Assembly: GCA_963756605.1 (NCBI GenBank)
Contig: CAVWOT010000022.1
Coordinates: 310,001-374,000, forward strand
Length of the DNA: 64,000 nt
Direction: 5' to 3'
DNA from: Bog-159 sp963756605
GTDB taxonomy: Bacteria > Acidobacteriota > Terriglobia > Bryobacterales > Bryobacteraceae
Part shown: positions 56,725 to 64,000 of the stretch, one piece after another
Layout of the letters: each line of letters opens with the position of its first letter
Numbering within the stretch: the stretch's first letter is position 1
Program-made: the position numbers and the translations under genes
The notes under the pieces: generated by a model
Database searches by the model: none
The model's input: the letters and a program-made list of their open reading frames with translations, nothing else
What the model was told of the DNA's origin: nothing

Positions 56725-57894
56725 ATGACACCTTGCAACGAACGCGCCACCGTCCTGCTGGATTACTGTCTGCGGGGCGAAGCGTGGCCTCCGGAAATGC
56801 TGCGCGAACTGGCGGACGGTGGCTGTTCCGATGCGTTGTTCCGCATTGTGGCCGAAGGCCTGGCGGACCGCTTCGAGCCGGCGCTCTGCGATACCTACGC
56901 ACGGTTGTTCGCGGAGGCCATCGCGCCCGGTGAAAGCACCGCGCTGGTGGAGCGCTATCGGCGCGTGCGCATCCCGCGCCTCGTCACCGGCGAGCCGCGC
57001 ACGGTCTTCGTCCTATCGCGCGTGACCCTGGGCGCGGACGTCGCGGTGACCAGTGTCATCCTGGACGCAGCCAAACGCCGCTTTCCCCAAGCCACCATCT
57101 ACCTGGTGGGGCCGCGCAAGAACTGCGAGCTGTTCGCCGCCGACCCGCGCATTCTGCATCTGCCGGTGAACTATCGCCGGGGCACGCTACGCGAGCGCCT
57201 GGCGGCCGGACCGGAGTTGCGCGCGGCGCTGGATCGTCCGGATAGTATCGTGATCGATCCCGATTCGCGCCTGACGCAACTTGGCCTCCTTCCGGTCTGC
57301 CCGGAGGAGCGCTACTTCTTCTTCGAGAGCCGCGCATATGGCGGCGACGGCGACGATTCGCTGCCGGTGCTGACCCAGCGCTGGGTAGGACAGACACTCG
57401 GAATTTGCAACGCCGCGCCGTTCGTAGCCACTGCGCTGCCGTCTCTCCCGGCCACACCTGGCATCGCCATCAGCCTGGGGGTAGGCGATAATCCCGCGAA
57501 GCGCATCGCCGATCCGTTCGAAACGGACTTGCTGGCGCTGTTATCGCAAACGGGTCTGCCCCTCATCATCGACCAAGGCGCGGGAGGCGAAGAAGCCGCG
57601 CGCGTGGACCGTGCCATGGCCCAATCCGGCGTTGCGGCGGAAAGATGGAACGGGTCGTTCGCGGGATTCGCGTCCATCATCGCGCGCAGCCGCCTCTATG
57701 CCGGCTACGATTCCGCGGGGCAGCATGTGGCCGCGGCCTGCGGCGTCCCGCTGGTCAGCATATTCGCCGGCTTCGCATGCCCGCGCATGTTCGCGCGCTG
57801 GCGCCCCGCCGGCAACGTGATCCGCGTGGACGATCCCCGCCCGGCCTGGGTATTGGCGGAAGTACGGAGGCTGTTACCCGCATTGCAAGAGTGA
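56725..57894 (+). CDS. GT9-like (ADP-heptose transferase fold) protein
   Basis: 389 residues. An N-terminal helical region of about 90 residues precedes a two-Rossmann-domain fold: VFVLSRVTLGADVAVTSVIL, ATIYLVGPRKNCELF, then IAISLGVGDNPAKRIADPFE, LIIDQGAGGEE and the family 9 C-terminal YAGYDSAGQHVAAACGVPLV. GT9 proteins transfer heptose or similar sugars to lipopolysaccharide; substrate here is not deducible, and the role could be non-catalytic. Confidence 0.7.
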   Translation: MTPCNERATVLLDYCLRGEAWPPEMLRELADGGCSDALFRIVAEGLADRFEPALCDTYARLFAEAIAPGESTALVERYRRVRIPRLVTGEPRTVFVLSRVTLGADVAVTSVILDAAKRRFPQATIYLVGPRKNCELFAADPRILHLPVNYRRGTLRERLAAGPELRAALDRPDSIVIDPDSRLTQLGLLPVCPEERYFFFESRAYGGDGDDSLPVLTQRWVGQTLGICNAAPFVATALPSLPATPGIAISLGVGDNPAKRIADPFETDLLALLSQTGLPLIIDQGAGGEEAARVDRAMAQSGVAAERWNGSFAGFASIIARSRLYAGYDSAGQHVAAACGVPLVSIFAGFACPRMFARWRPAGNVIRVDDPRPAWVLAEVRRLLPALQE

Positions 57895-57905
57895 TGCGCT
57901 ACACT

Positions 57906-60557
57906 TCACTCATATCGCAGCGCCACGGTCGGATCCACGCCGGCCGCCCGCCGCGCGGGCAGGTAACTCGCACCGAGCGCGACTGCGGCCAGCAGCACGG
58001 CGATCGCCCCCAGTGTGGCCACATCCGTGGTTCGCACATCGAACAGCAGCGTAGCCAGAAAACGGGTCAGCGTAAAGGATGCCGCCAGACCCGCTGCCAG
58101 GCCCGCGCCGGCCAGCATCGCAGCCTGCCGCAGCACCATCGCCAGCACATCCCACCGCGCCGCGCCCAGTGCCATGCGAATGCCCATCTCGCGCGTGCGC
58201 GCTATCGCCGCGTAGGAGACCACGCCGTAAATGCCCACCGCCGCCAGCACCAGCGCCAATGCCCCGAACAGCGCCAGCAACGCCAGCGTGAACCGGCGCT
58301 GCCCCACCGACGATGCCATGTAGCTCTCCATCGGCGACACCTGGAACACCGGCTGCGTGGGATCGACAGCCAGAAACGCGGCGCGCGCGGCGCTTGCCAT
58401 CCGCCATGGATCGCCGCTCGTGCGCGCCACCAGCGAGTAACCGAAGCTGAGATCCTGCGCCTGCGGGATGTAGGCCGCCATGCCCGGTTCGGCGTCCAGA
58501 CCGTATTGGCGCACGCTGCCCACGATACCCACAATCGTCATCCACGGTTTGCTGTCGTCACGGCCGCCCAACTGGATCTGCTTGCCGATCGCGTCGCGGT
58601 CCGGAAACAGTGCACGCGCGCAGGCCTCGCTGATCACGGCCACCTGGGGCGCGCCACCGATATCCTGGGTGGTGAAGGTGCGGCCGCGTTTGAGTGGAAT
58701 CCGCATGACACGGAAATAGTCCGGCGTCACAGAGTACCGGTCCGTGCTGGGATCTTGCGACCCGTGCGCCGGCCGGCGATCGCGAATATGGAAGCCGGCG
58801 CGATCGAAGTCCGTCAGTGGAATCAGGCTGGTCATCGCCACGCTCTCGATGCCGGCGGTGGCGCGCAGCCGCGCGAACGCCTGTTCGTAATACTGCAGCT
58901 CCGCTTCGGGCTTTTGATAGCGCGCTCCATATACGTGCGTCTTGAGGGTCAGCACATTGTGCGGATCGAATCCCGGATCGACGTTCAGCAGGCGCACCAG
59001 GCTTTTGCCCAGCAGTCCCGCCCCCAGCGCCAGCACGAAGGCCAGCGCCAGTTCGGCTACCACCAGCAGGTCGCGCAAATTGCGGCGCGCGCGGCCGCTG
59101 GTCGTTTTTCCGAGATCCTTCAAAGCGTCGTTCGGATCGGTGCCCGACATGCGCAGCGCCGGCATCAACCCGAACAGGATGCCGGTCAGCAGGCTGGCCG
59201 CCAGCGTAAACCAGAACACCGTGGCGTCCATGCGGATCTCGTTCAGGCGCGGCATCTCCGCCGGCGCCAGCGCCGCCAGTTGGATAGTCGCCCAGCGCCC
59301 CAGCAACCCTCCGGCGATACCCCCGGCAGCGGCCAACAGCATGCTCTCCGCAAGCAATTGCCGGACCAGGCGCCCGCGTGCGGCGCCCAGCGCGGCACGC
59401 AATGCCATCTCCTTGGTGCGTCCCGCGGCGCGCGCCAGCATCAGGTTCGCTACGTTTACGCACGCGATGAGCAGCACGAAACCGGCGGCGCCCATCAGCA
59501 CCCAAAGCGCTCTGGCGACGTCGCCCACAATGTGCTGCTGCAACGGCTCGAACGCTACCTTGGCCTGGGGAGGATACGACTCGGGAAACTGCGGCACCAG
59601 GCCGGCCATGATAGTGTCCAACTCCGCATGGGCGCGCTCCGCCGCCACCCCCGGCTTCAGGCGCGCGATCATTTGCAAGTGCTGGCAGTCGCGGCAGGCG
59701 AATGGATCGGATAAGGCGTATCCGAGCGGCTGGAAAATCTCGGCCGTCGCCGGCGAACCAGGAATGGCCACCGGCAGAAAGCCGGCGGGCAGCACGCCCA
59801 CCACGGTGAACGGGTGGTCGCTCAGCCGGATGACGCGGCCAATGATGTGCGGATCGCCTCCGAAACGCCGCTTCCACAGGCCGTTCGCGAGGACCACTTC
59901 GTACCGCCGGCCGGGGCTGTCTTCTTCCGGCAGGAAACTGCGGCCCAGCTGCATGGAGATGCCCAGCATTTCGAAGAAATCATAGTTCACGCGCAAGCCG
60001 GCCAACAGTTCGGACTCCCCCTGACCAACCAGGGCGCCCGCCGTGCTGCGGTAAAGCGACATGTTCGCGAACGAATGGCTCAACCTGCGCCAGTCGTAGC
60101 CCGTGGCAAAACCAAGCGTTTCGGCGCGCGTATCTCCATCGTCGGATTCCCCCAGCTTCACCAGGCGGTCCGGATCGCGATACGGCAATTGATTCAGCAG
60201 CACCGCTTTCACGGCGCTGAATATCGCGGTATTGGCGCCGATGCCCAGCGCCAGTGTGACCACCGCCGTCAACGCGAAAGACGGACTCTTGCGCAGTACG
60301 CGAAACGCATAGCGCAGATCGCCGCGCCATTCGTCCCAGAGCCGCAGGCCGCGCGCCTGCCGGCAGACCTCCTTGTAACCTTCCACCGCTCCGAACTCGA
60401 TACGGGCGCGGCGCTCGGCTTCCGCCGTGGGCATGCCGGAACGCGCCAGATCCGCGGCGCGGGCCTCCAGGTGAAAACGCAGCTCTTCGTCCATGTCGCG
60501 CTCGAGCGCGGTCCGCCCAGATAGCGCTTGCCACAACAATCGCAGGCGTTTCAGCAT
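57906..60557 (-). CDS. MacB/FtsX-like ABC permease without ATPase (second copy)
   Basis: 883 residues. An N-terminal permease prefix (DMDEELRFHLEARAADLARSG) precedes WRGDLRYAFRVLRKSPSFAL, first TM helix, MacB_PCD domain, three TMs (GFVLLIACVNVANLMLARAAG), a second periplasmic domain and three TMs with REMGIRMALGAARWDVLAM. The ATG at 60557 follows the PadR stop by one base. Same architecture as the unit at 5958 but with a different N-terminal prefix. No ATPase gene adjacent. Confidence 0.92.
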   Translation of the reverse strand: MLKRLRLLWQALSGRTALERDMDEELRFHLEARAADLARSGMPTAEAERRARIEFGAVEGYKEVCRQARGLRLWDEWRGDLRYAFRVLRKSPSFALTAVVTLALGIGANTAIFSAVKAVLLNQLPYRDPDRLVKLGESDDGDTRAETLGFATGYDWRRLSHSFANMSLYRSTAGALVGQGESELLAGLRVNYDFFEMLGISMQLGRSFLPEEDSPGRRYEVVLANGLWKRRFGGDPHIIGRVIRLSDHPFTVVGVLPAGFLPVAIPGSPATAEIFQPLGYALSDPFACRDCQHLQMIARLKPGVAAERAHAELDTIMAGLVPQFPESYPPQAKVAFEPLQQHIVGDVARALWVLMGAAGFVLLIACVNVANLMLARAAGRTKEMALRAALGAARGRLVRQLLAESMLLAAAGGIAGGLLGRWATIQLAALAPAEMPRLNEIRMDATVFWFTLAASLLTGILFGLMPALRMSGTDPNDALKDLGKTTSGRARRNLRDLLVVAELALAFVLALGAGLLGKSLVRLLNVDPGFDPHNVLTLKTHVYGARYQKPEAELQYYEQAFARLRATAGIESVAMTSLIPLTDFDRAGFHIRDRRPAHGSQDPSTDRYSVTPDYFRVMRIPLKRGRTFTTQDIGGAPQVAVISEACARALFPDRDAIGKQIQLGGRDDSKPWMTIVGIVGSVRQYGLDAEPGMAAYIPQAQDLSFGYSLVARTSGDPWRMASAARAAFLAVDPTQPVFQVSPMESYMASSVGQRRFTLALLALFGALALVLAAVGIYGVVSYAAIARTREMGIRMALGAARWDVLAMVLRQAAMLAGAGLAAGLAASFTLTRFLATLLFDVRTTDVATLGAIAVLLAAVALGASYLPARRAAGVDPTVALRYE

Positions 60558-60558
60558 G

Positions 60559-60900
60559 TCAGGCCTCCTGGGCTTTGGCGCCGAGTGCCGTGGCCACGGC
60601 CGACGCCGAACGGTTCCAGCTCTCCGTCTCCGCGCGCAGACGCTTTCTGCCGGCGGCCGTCAGCCGGTAAAATTTGGCCCGCCGGTTGTTCTCCGAAACG
60701 CCCCACTCGGCATCCAGCAGCCCCTGCACTTCCAGCCGGTAGAGCGCCGGGTACAGGGCCCCCTGCTCGATGGACAGCGCGCCTCCGGAAATTTGTCCGA
60801 TGCGCAGCAATACGCCATAACCGTGCAGCGCACCCAGCGAGACAGCCTTCAGGATCAGCAGATCCAGGGTGCCGGGCAGCAGTTCAGCCTGATGCGGCAT
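60559..60900 (-). CDS. PadR-family transcriptional regulator (second permease operon)
   Basis: 113 residues. LLPGTLDLLILKAVSLGALHGYGV and GALYPALYRLEVQGLLDAEWG give the winged helix; the wing is NNRRAKFYRLTAAGR; a short amphipathic tail follows. GGAGGTTAGAGGAAC is its ribosome site. It forms a two-gene operon with the permease, spaced by one base. Confidence 0.92.
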   Translation of the reverse strand: MPHQAELLPGTLDLLILKAVSLGALHGYGVLLRIGQISGGALSIEQGALYPALYRLEVQGLLDAEWGVSENNRRAKFYRLTAAGRKRLRAETESWNRSASAVATALGAKAQEA

Positions 60901-60915
60901 GTTCCTCTAACCTCC

Positions 60916-60952
60916 TTAGGAGAAGTATACCGGCCTTCTCCTAATCTGTCAA
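60916..60952 (-). promoter_or_regulatory. Sigma70 promoter overlapped by a perfect PadR operator palindrome
   Basis: On the minus strand TTGACA (60952-60947), 17-base spacer and TATACT (60929-60924) form a near-consensus promoter. TTAGGAGAAG (60916-60925) and CTTCTCCTAA (60935-60944) are a perfect inverted repeat with a 9-base spacer lying over the -10 and spacer. Confidence 0.75.
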
Positions 60953-61002
60953 GGAGAGCGGCCATGCCGTGCCATGCCGCGATTCGCGGTAGAATTGCCC
61001 TC

Positions 61003-61578
61003 GTGCACTTTCGCCGGTTCGCTTGTTTCCTGCTGGGACTCTGGCTGGGGGGCGGCCTGTTCATGGATATGGTGGTCACCCAGAATTTCCGGTCCGTGGA
61101 CCGGCTGCTGGCCAAGCCCGCGCCTGCCGCCTCCCAACAATTGGACAAGCTCGCGCCCGGCGCCGGGCGGGTCCTGCTGCGGTATCAGGTCTCCGAACAG
61201 AACCGCTGGTATTTCGAAACCTGGGGAATCATCGAAACCGCCATCGGCGCAGTGCTCCTGCTGCTCCTTCTATTCGGCAGCACCGAAAAGAACTTCTCAC
61301 CGCTGCTGGTCTTGCTGATGCTTCTCATCGCGATCGTGCAACGATTCGCGCTCACGCCCGAGATGGTGGTGCTGGGACGGATCATCGACTGGGTTCCCAT
61401 CGATCAGCCGTCGCCCGAGCGCTCCCGCTTCTGGATGCTGCACTACGCCTATGTGAGCCTGGAGCTGCTGAACTGGGCGCTGGGACTGGCGCTCACCGCC
61501 AAGCTAATCTTTCGCAGCCGAAGGCGGGTGGATGAAGAGGCCGACTCGCTCGAAGGGCCCAGCCGCGCGGCATTGTAA
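61003..61578 (+). CDS. Hypothetical inner-membrane protein (DUF4149-like)
   Basis: About 191 residues with four predicted TM helices: RFACFLLGLWLGGGLFMDMV, IIETAIGAVLLLLLLF, PLLVLLMLLIAIV and LELLNWALGLALTAK. A conserved-looking loop QNFRSVDRLLAKP sits after TM1. Start is uncertain: GTG 61003 opens directly on TM1; ATG 60964 adds 13 residues. Function unknown. Confidence 0.6.
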   Translation: MHFRRFACFLLGLWLGGGLFMDMVVTQNFRSVDRLLAKPAPAASQQLDKLAPGAGRVLLRYQVSEQNRWYFETWGIIETAIGAVLLLLLLFGSTEKNFSPLLVLLMLLIAIVQRFALTPEMVVLGRIIDWVPIDQPSPERSRFWMLHYAYVSLELLNWALGLALTAKLIFRSRRRVDEEADSLEGPSRAAL

Positions 61579-61724
61579 ACGCGAGCGCCGCGGGAACGGA
61601 CACGCCGGCGGCATCTCCGGCTCCGGCCGCTGGAGGAAACCAACAACGGATGCGTAAAGCTCATCCATCCGCAGGGCGGAAGCGCCGGGCCAACCATCTC
61701 GCGTAGGTCAAGGTGCTGCAACTG

Positions 61725-61794
61725 GAAGCATTAATCACCGCCCTTGATCGCCTGGGCTTCCATCTTCGCCTGCGAAGGGTGACCGAGTGCACGG
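61725..61794 (+). repeat. Diverged duplicate of the HugZ-like gene 3' segment
   Basis: About 70 bases match 63384-63454 at roughly nine of ten positions (GTTGATCGCCTGGGCTTCCA-type text), with one single-base gap. Confidence 0.7.
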
Positions 61795-62442
61795 TTGCTC
61801 TGGATCGCTCTTGCGCGTGGAGCGCTGCGCGACATGCATCATCCGGCGGTGTGGGGAATGCCGCGCGAGCCGATCGTGATGTTTGAACGCGGACCTGCCT
61901 TCGACACCAAGAGCGGTTTCCGCGGTGTGATTCTGGCGGCGTACGCAAAGGAACGAAACCCGCAATGGCGTGGATAATCGCACGGCACTTACAAGCTGGT
62001 GTTCAACGCGATCTACGACTCGCCGAGTCTGGCCAGGCCAACCGCGTACCAGGGTCCAGCGGAGCCGCCGAATGCGCCGCTTGAAAGCTGGCGCGCAGCC
62101 ACCGCCAAGGTTCGTGACGATTTCGCGCTGCTGCTGGCGGACAATCGGGCGTTCTTCGCGGCCCGCGGTCCGGCCGCCGTGGAGGCGCGCAACAAGCTGT
62201 CGGCGACGGTTGATCAATTCGAGAAACACCGGATCGCGGAAGTGGATGATGCCGGTGCTGGACTGGACCATGCCGCCCGTAGAAAGGCCGCCGCGTACGT
62301 CCGCCAGTTGCAGCAGGCTGGCCGCGGATCTCCGCAGCAAAGAGTTCGAGGCGTCGGTGGATGCCGATGGCCTCGCGGAGCGGTGTCGGTTAGCGGCGAT
62401 CGAGCAGGAAATCAACGCGCCTGCCGCCAAACCCGAGTGAAG
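61795..62442 (+). pseudogene. Decayed coding region of unknown family
   Basis: One frame stays open except for a TAA at 61975-61977: PAVWGMPREPIVMFERG before it, GTYKLVFNAIYDSPSLARPT after it, then RDDFALLLADNRAFFAARG. Codon use is coding-like to about 62300. A start is missing and the upstream edge is the duplicated fragment. I do not recognise the family. 62443-62774 shows no convincing gene. Confidence 0.4.
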
Positions 62443-62774
62443 CTACGTACTCAAAAGCAACGCATTCCGATGTCCGGCGGCCGGTTCCAGCGCCGGAACC
62501 ACGTCGTCCGTCGCCGCGACTGTTCGCGCTTTGCGGAAGGCGATGCGCGCCCAAGCGCGGAAGGCGCCGGCATCTTCCCACCATCGTTCACGTGACCAGC
62601 CCCCCAGCGCGTGGCGCGGACTACGCGCCCTGTATGCCGCGGCAATGTGCCGCGCGCGCCGGCCGCCGTGCGGATGGGAGGCGCGAACTGCCGGACTGAG
62701 AGGCCTTCCCGGCCAGGCAGGGCGAGCGCTGACAAGCATCTGCACCGAAGCGAGCGGGTTTATCATTAAATTCA

Positions 62775-63539
62775 GTGGCCAATCGTCAACATGTCAGCTC
62801 TGAACCGCCCAGTGCGCAGGTTCCCGAACCTTCCCTCGCCGAGCGCGCCCGTACGCTCGCCTCAATCGCGCGCATTGGCAGTCTCTCGACGCATTCCCGC
62901 AATTTCCCCGGTTTTCCTTTCGGCTCCATGATGCCTTACGCGATCGATGACTTCGGGCGACCCGTTTTCCTCATCAGCGGCATGGCGATGCATACACAGA
63001 ATCTCCTCCAAAATGAGCGATCCAGCCTTCTGATCACCCAACCGGACGTCACCGGGGATCCGCTGGGCTCCGCGCGCCTCACTCTGGTCGGCTCCGCCAA
63101 AACGGTTCCCGCCGCCGAGGTACGCGAACTCTATCTTTCCTGTCACCAGAGCGCTCGCTACTGGCAGGATTTCACGGATTTCGCTTATTATCGATTGGAG
63201 GTCGAAGGCGTTTATTTCATCGGCGGCTTCGGCGTGATGGGCTGGGTCGCGGCGGGGGAATATGCTGCTGCGGCGCCTGACCCACTGGCGGCCGACGCGC
63301 CCGGAATCATCCAGCACATGAATACGGACCATGGCGACGCCCTACGCCGCATCGCGCGAAACGACACCGGCGAGACCCCGGACGAAGCATCCATCACCGC
63401 CGTTGATCGCCTGGGCTTCCATCTCCGCCTGCGAAGCGGTGACCGAGTGCACGGGCGCCGCATCGCGTTTCCGCGGGGCGTAAAAAACCCCAACGAAGTC
63501 CGGGCCGTTTTCATTGAGATGCTGCGGGCTTGCGCGTGA
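62775..63539 (+). CDS. HugZ-like pyridoxamine-phosphate oxidase-fold protein with DUF2470 domain
   Basis: 254 residues, GTG start. A split-barrel flavin-fold domain (RIGSLSTHSRNFPGFPFGSM, then GMAMHTQNLLQNERSSLLI) is followed by a C-terminal DUF2470-like domain with IIQHMNTDHGDAL. Related proteins bind heme or FMN (HugZ of Helicobacter degrades heme). Activity here is not shown. Confidence 0.85.
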   Translation: MANRQHVSSEPPSAQVPEPSLAERARTLASIARIGSLSTHSRNFPGFPFGSMMPYAIDDFGRPVFLISGMAMHTQNLLQNERSSLLITQPDVTGDPLGSARLTLVGSAKTVPAAEVRELYLSCHQSARYWQDFTDFAYYRLEVEGVYFIGGFGVMGWVAAGEYAAAAPDPLAADAPGIIQHMNTDHGDALRRIARNDTGETPDEASITAVDRLGFHLRLRSGDRVHGRRIAFPRGVKNPNEVRAVFIEMLRACA

Positions 63540-63605
63540 CCATGGGCCTGCGGCCTCCGAGAAGTTCCCATGCTTGCGGCGACATTAAAATAGGTGGTTG
63601 CCTCC

Positions 63606-64000
63606 ATGTCCGAACTTCAGTCCCTGTCTCCCGATCTTCTGACTCACGTTGCCCGCGCGCTCCCAGGTGCCCATGAAGGGCCTCCTCGCCACCCTCGAAC
63701 TGCTCGACGAAGGCTCCACCGTCCCGTTTATCGCTCGCTACCGCAAGGAGTCGACCGGCAACCTTGACGAGGTCCAGATTCGCGCCATCGAAGAAAAGCT
63801 CCTCTATTTCCGCGAGCTGGTTTCCCGCAAAGAGACCATTCTCGCTTCCATTCAGGAACAGGGCAAGCTGACCGATGAGTTGAGGGCCAGATCGGTCAGA
63901 CACTCGACAAAAGCGAACTCGAAGATCTCTACCTCCCGTTCAAGCCCAAGCGCCGCACTAAGGCAATGATCGCGCGGGAAAAAGGGCTGCAACCGCTCGC
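63606..64000 (+). pseudogene. tex: tex (S1-domain RNA-binding transcription accessory protein), 5' part, two frameshifts
   Basis: Tex N-terminal segments occur in three frames: MSELQSLSPDLLTHVARAL from ATG 63606; after an extra base at 63666, LLATLELLDEGSTVPFIARY and KESTGNLDEVQIRAIEEKL; after a missing base near 63889, IGQTLDKSELEDLYLPFKPK to the window edge. Tex is a widely conserved helical-S1 protein. Broken gene or sequence error. Confidence 0.7.

Noticed and set aside
57645..59714. 689-codon open frame on the plus strand
   Set aside because: It is antisense to the permease gene, has no domain and shows an Arg/His-rich composition typical of GC-rich shadow frames.
60493..61002. Extended N terminus of the DUF4149-like protein
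   Set aside because: It is antisense to padR and its operator, and no domain is seen.
62443..62766. 107-codon minus frame after the decayed region
   Set aside because: Composition is Arg/Ala rich and no family or ribosome site supports it; I could not decide between gene remnant and noise.
61725..63454. Recombination hot spot or attachment sites flanking an island
   Set aside because: Only one short diverged direct repeat is seen and there is no integrase.

Overview
The window looks like a chromosomal piece of a high-GC soil acidobacterium of the Bryobacterales / Candidatus Solibacter type. This is an inference from gene content: two large MacB/FtsX-like permeases without an ATPase, each preceded by its own PadR regulator; three VWFA-related secreted proteins of the acidobacterial type; a secreted xylanase with an acidobacterial C-terminal domain; a TonB receptor; and many short palindromic intergenic repeats. 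No phage, plasmid or CRISPR locus is visible. One IS110-type insertion sequence is present.

Layout. 1-2067: C-terminally cut secreted phospholipase D-like protein with Ig-like repeats (minus strand, GTG start). 2.3-5.9 kb: aldo/keto reductase, small secreted Cys protein, a membrane protein/helper pair, and an orphan KS-alpha-like ketosynthase. 6.0-8.9 kb: PadR-permease unit. 9.0-12.3 kb: exopolysaccharide chain-length protein, ExeA-type ATPase and CpsD-type kinase. 12.4-17.7 kb: a five-gene minus-strand operon (CoA-transferase, 2[4Fe-4S] ferredoxin, 2-oxoacid:ferredoxin oxidoreductase alpha and fused beta-gamma, branched-chain aminotransferase) that reads as branched-chain amino acid oxidation to acyl-CoA with ferredoxin reduction. 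17.8-24.1 kb: PEBP protein, redoxin plus a frameshifted cytochrome c/copper monooxygenase, hydrolase, ECF sigma remnant, APC permease, O-methyltransferase. 24.1-33 kb: PIG-L deacetylase, patatin, Lnt-like enzyme, LysR, zinc-ribbon protein, frameshifted RhaT-like transporter, rhomboid protease and a tiny Lys-rich secreted peptide.

33-34.5 kb is a scarred accessory patch: two xdhC C-terminal fragments head to head around a CCCGGG palindrome, a 5' half tRNA-Thr, an intact tRNA-Thr, and a 35-bp tandem repeat with an inverted copy. 34.5-49.1 kb carries the VWFA family, SDR, cupin, TonB receptor, SulP transporter and GH10 xylanase. 49.1-51.4 kb is a palindrome-rich repeat array split by the IS110 element, whose upstream non-coding segment is a bridge-RNA candidate. 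51.4-57.9 kb: SpoU methylase, Gfo/Idh/MocA oxidoreductase, acyl-CoA dehydrogenase, short MeaB GTPase, MTA phosphorylase, GT9-like protein. 57.9-60.9 kb: second PadR-permease unit with a textbook promoter overlapped by a perfect operator palindrome. 61.0-64.0 kb: membrane protein, a decayed stretch, a HugZ-like protein, and the start of a frameshifted tex.

Several genes (copper monooxygenase, rhaT, both xdhC pieces, tex) are broken by single-base shifts, mostly one extra base. Whether this is real decay or sequence error cannot be decided from the window.
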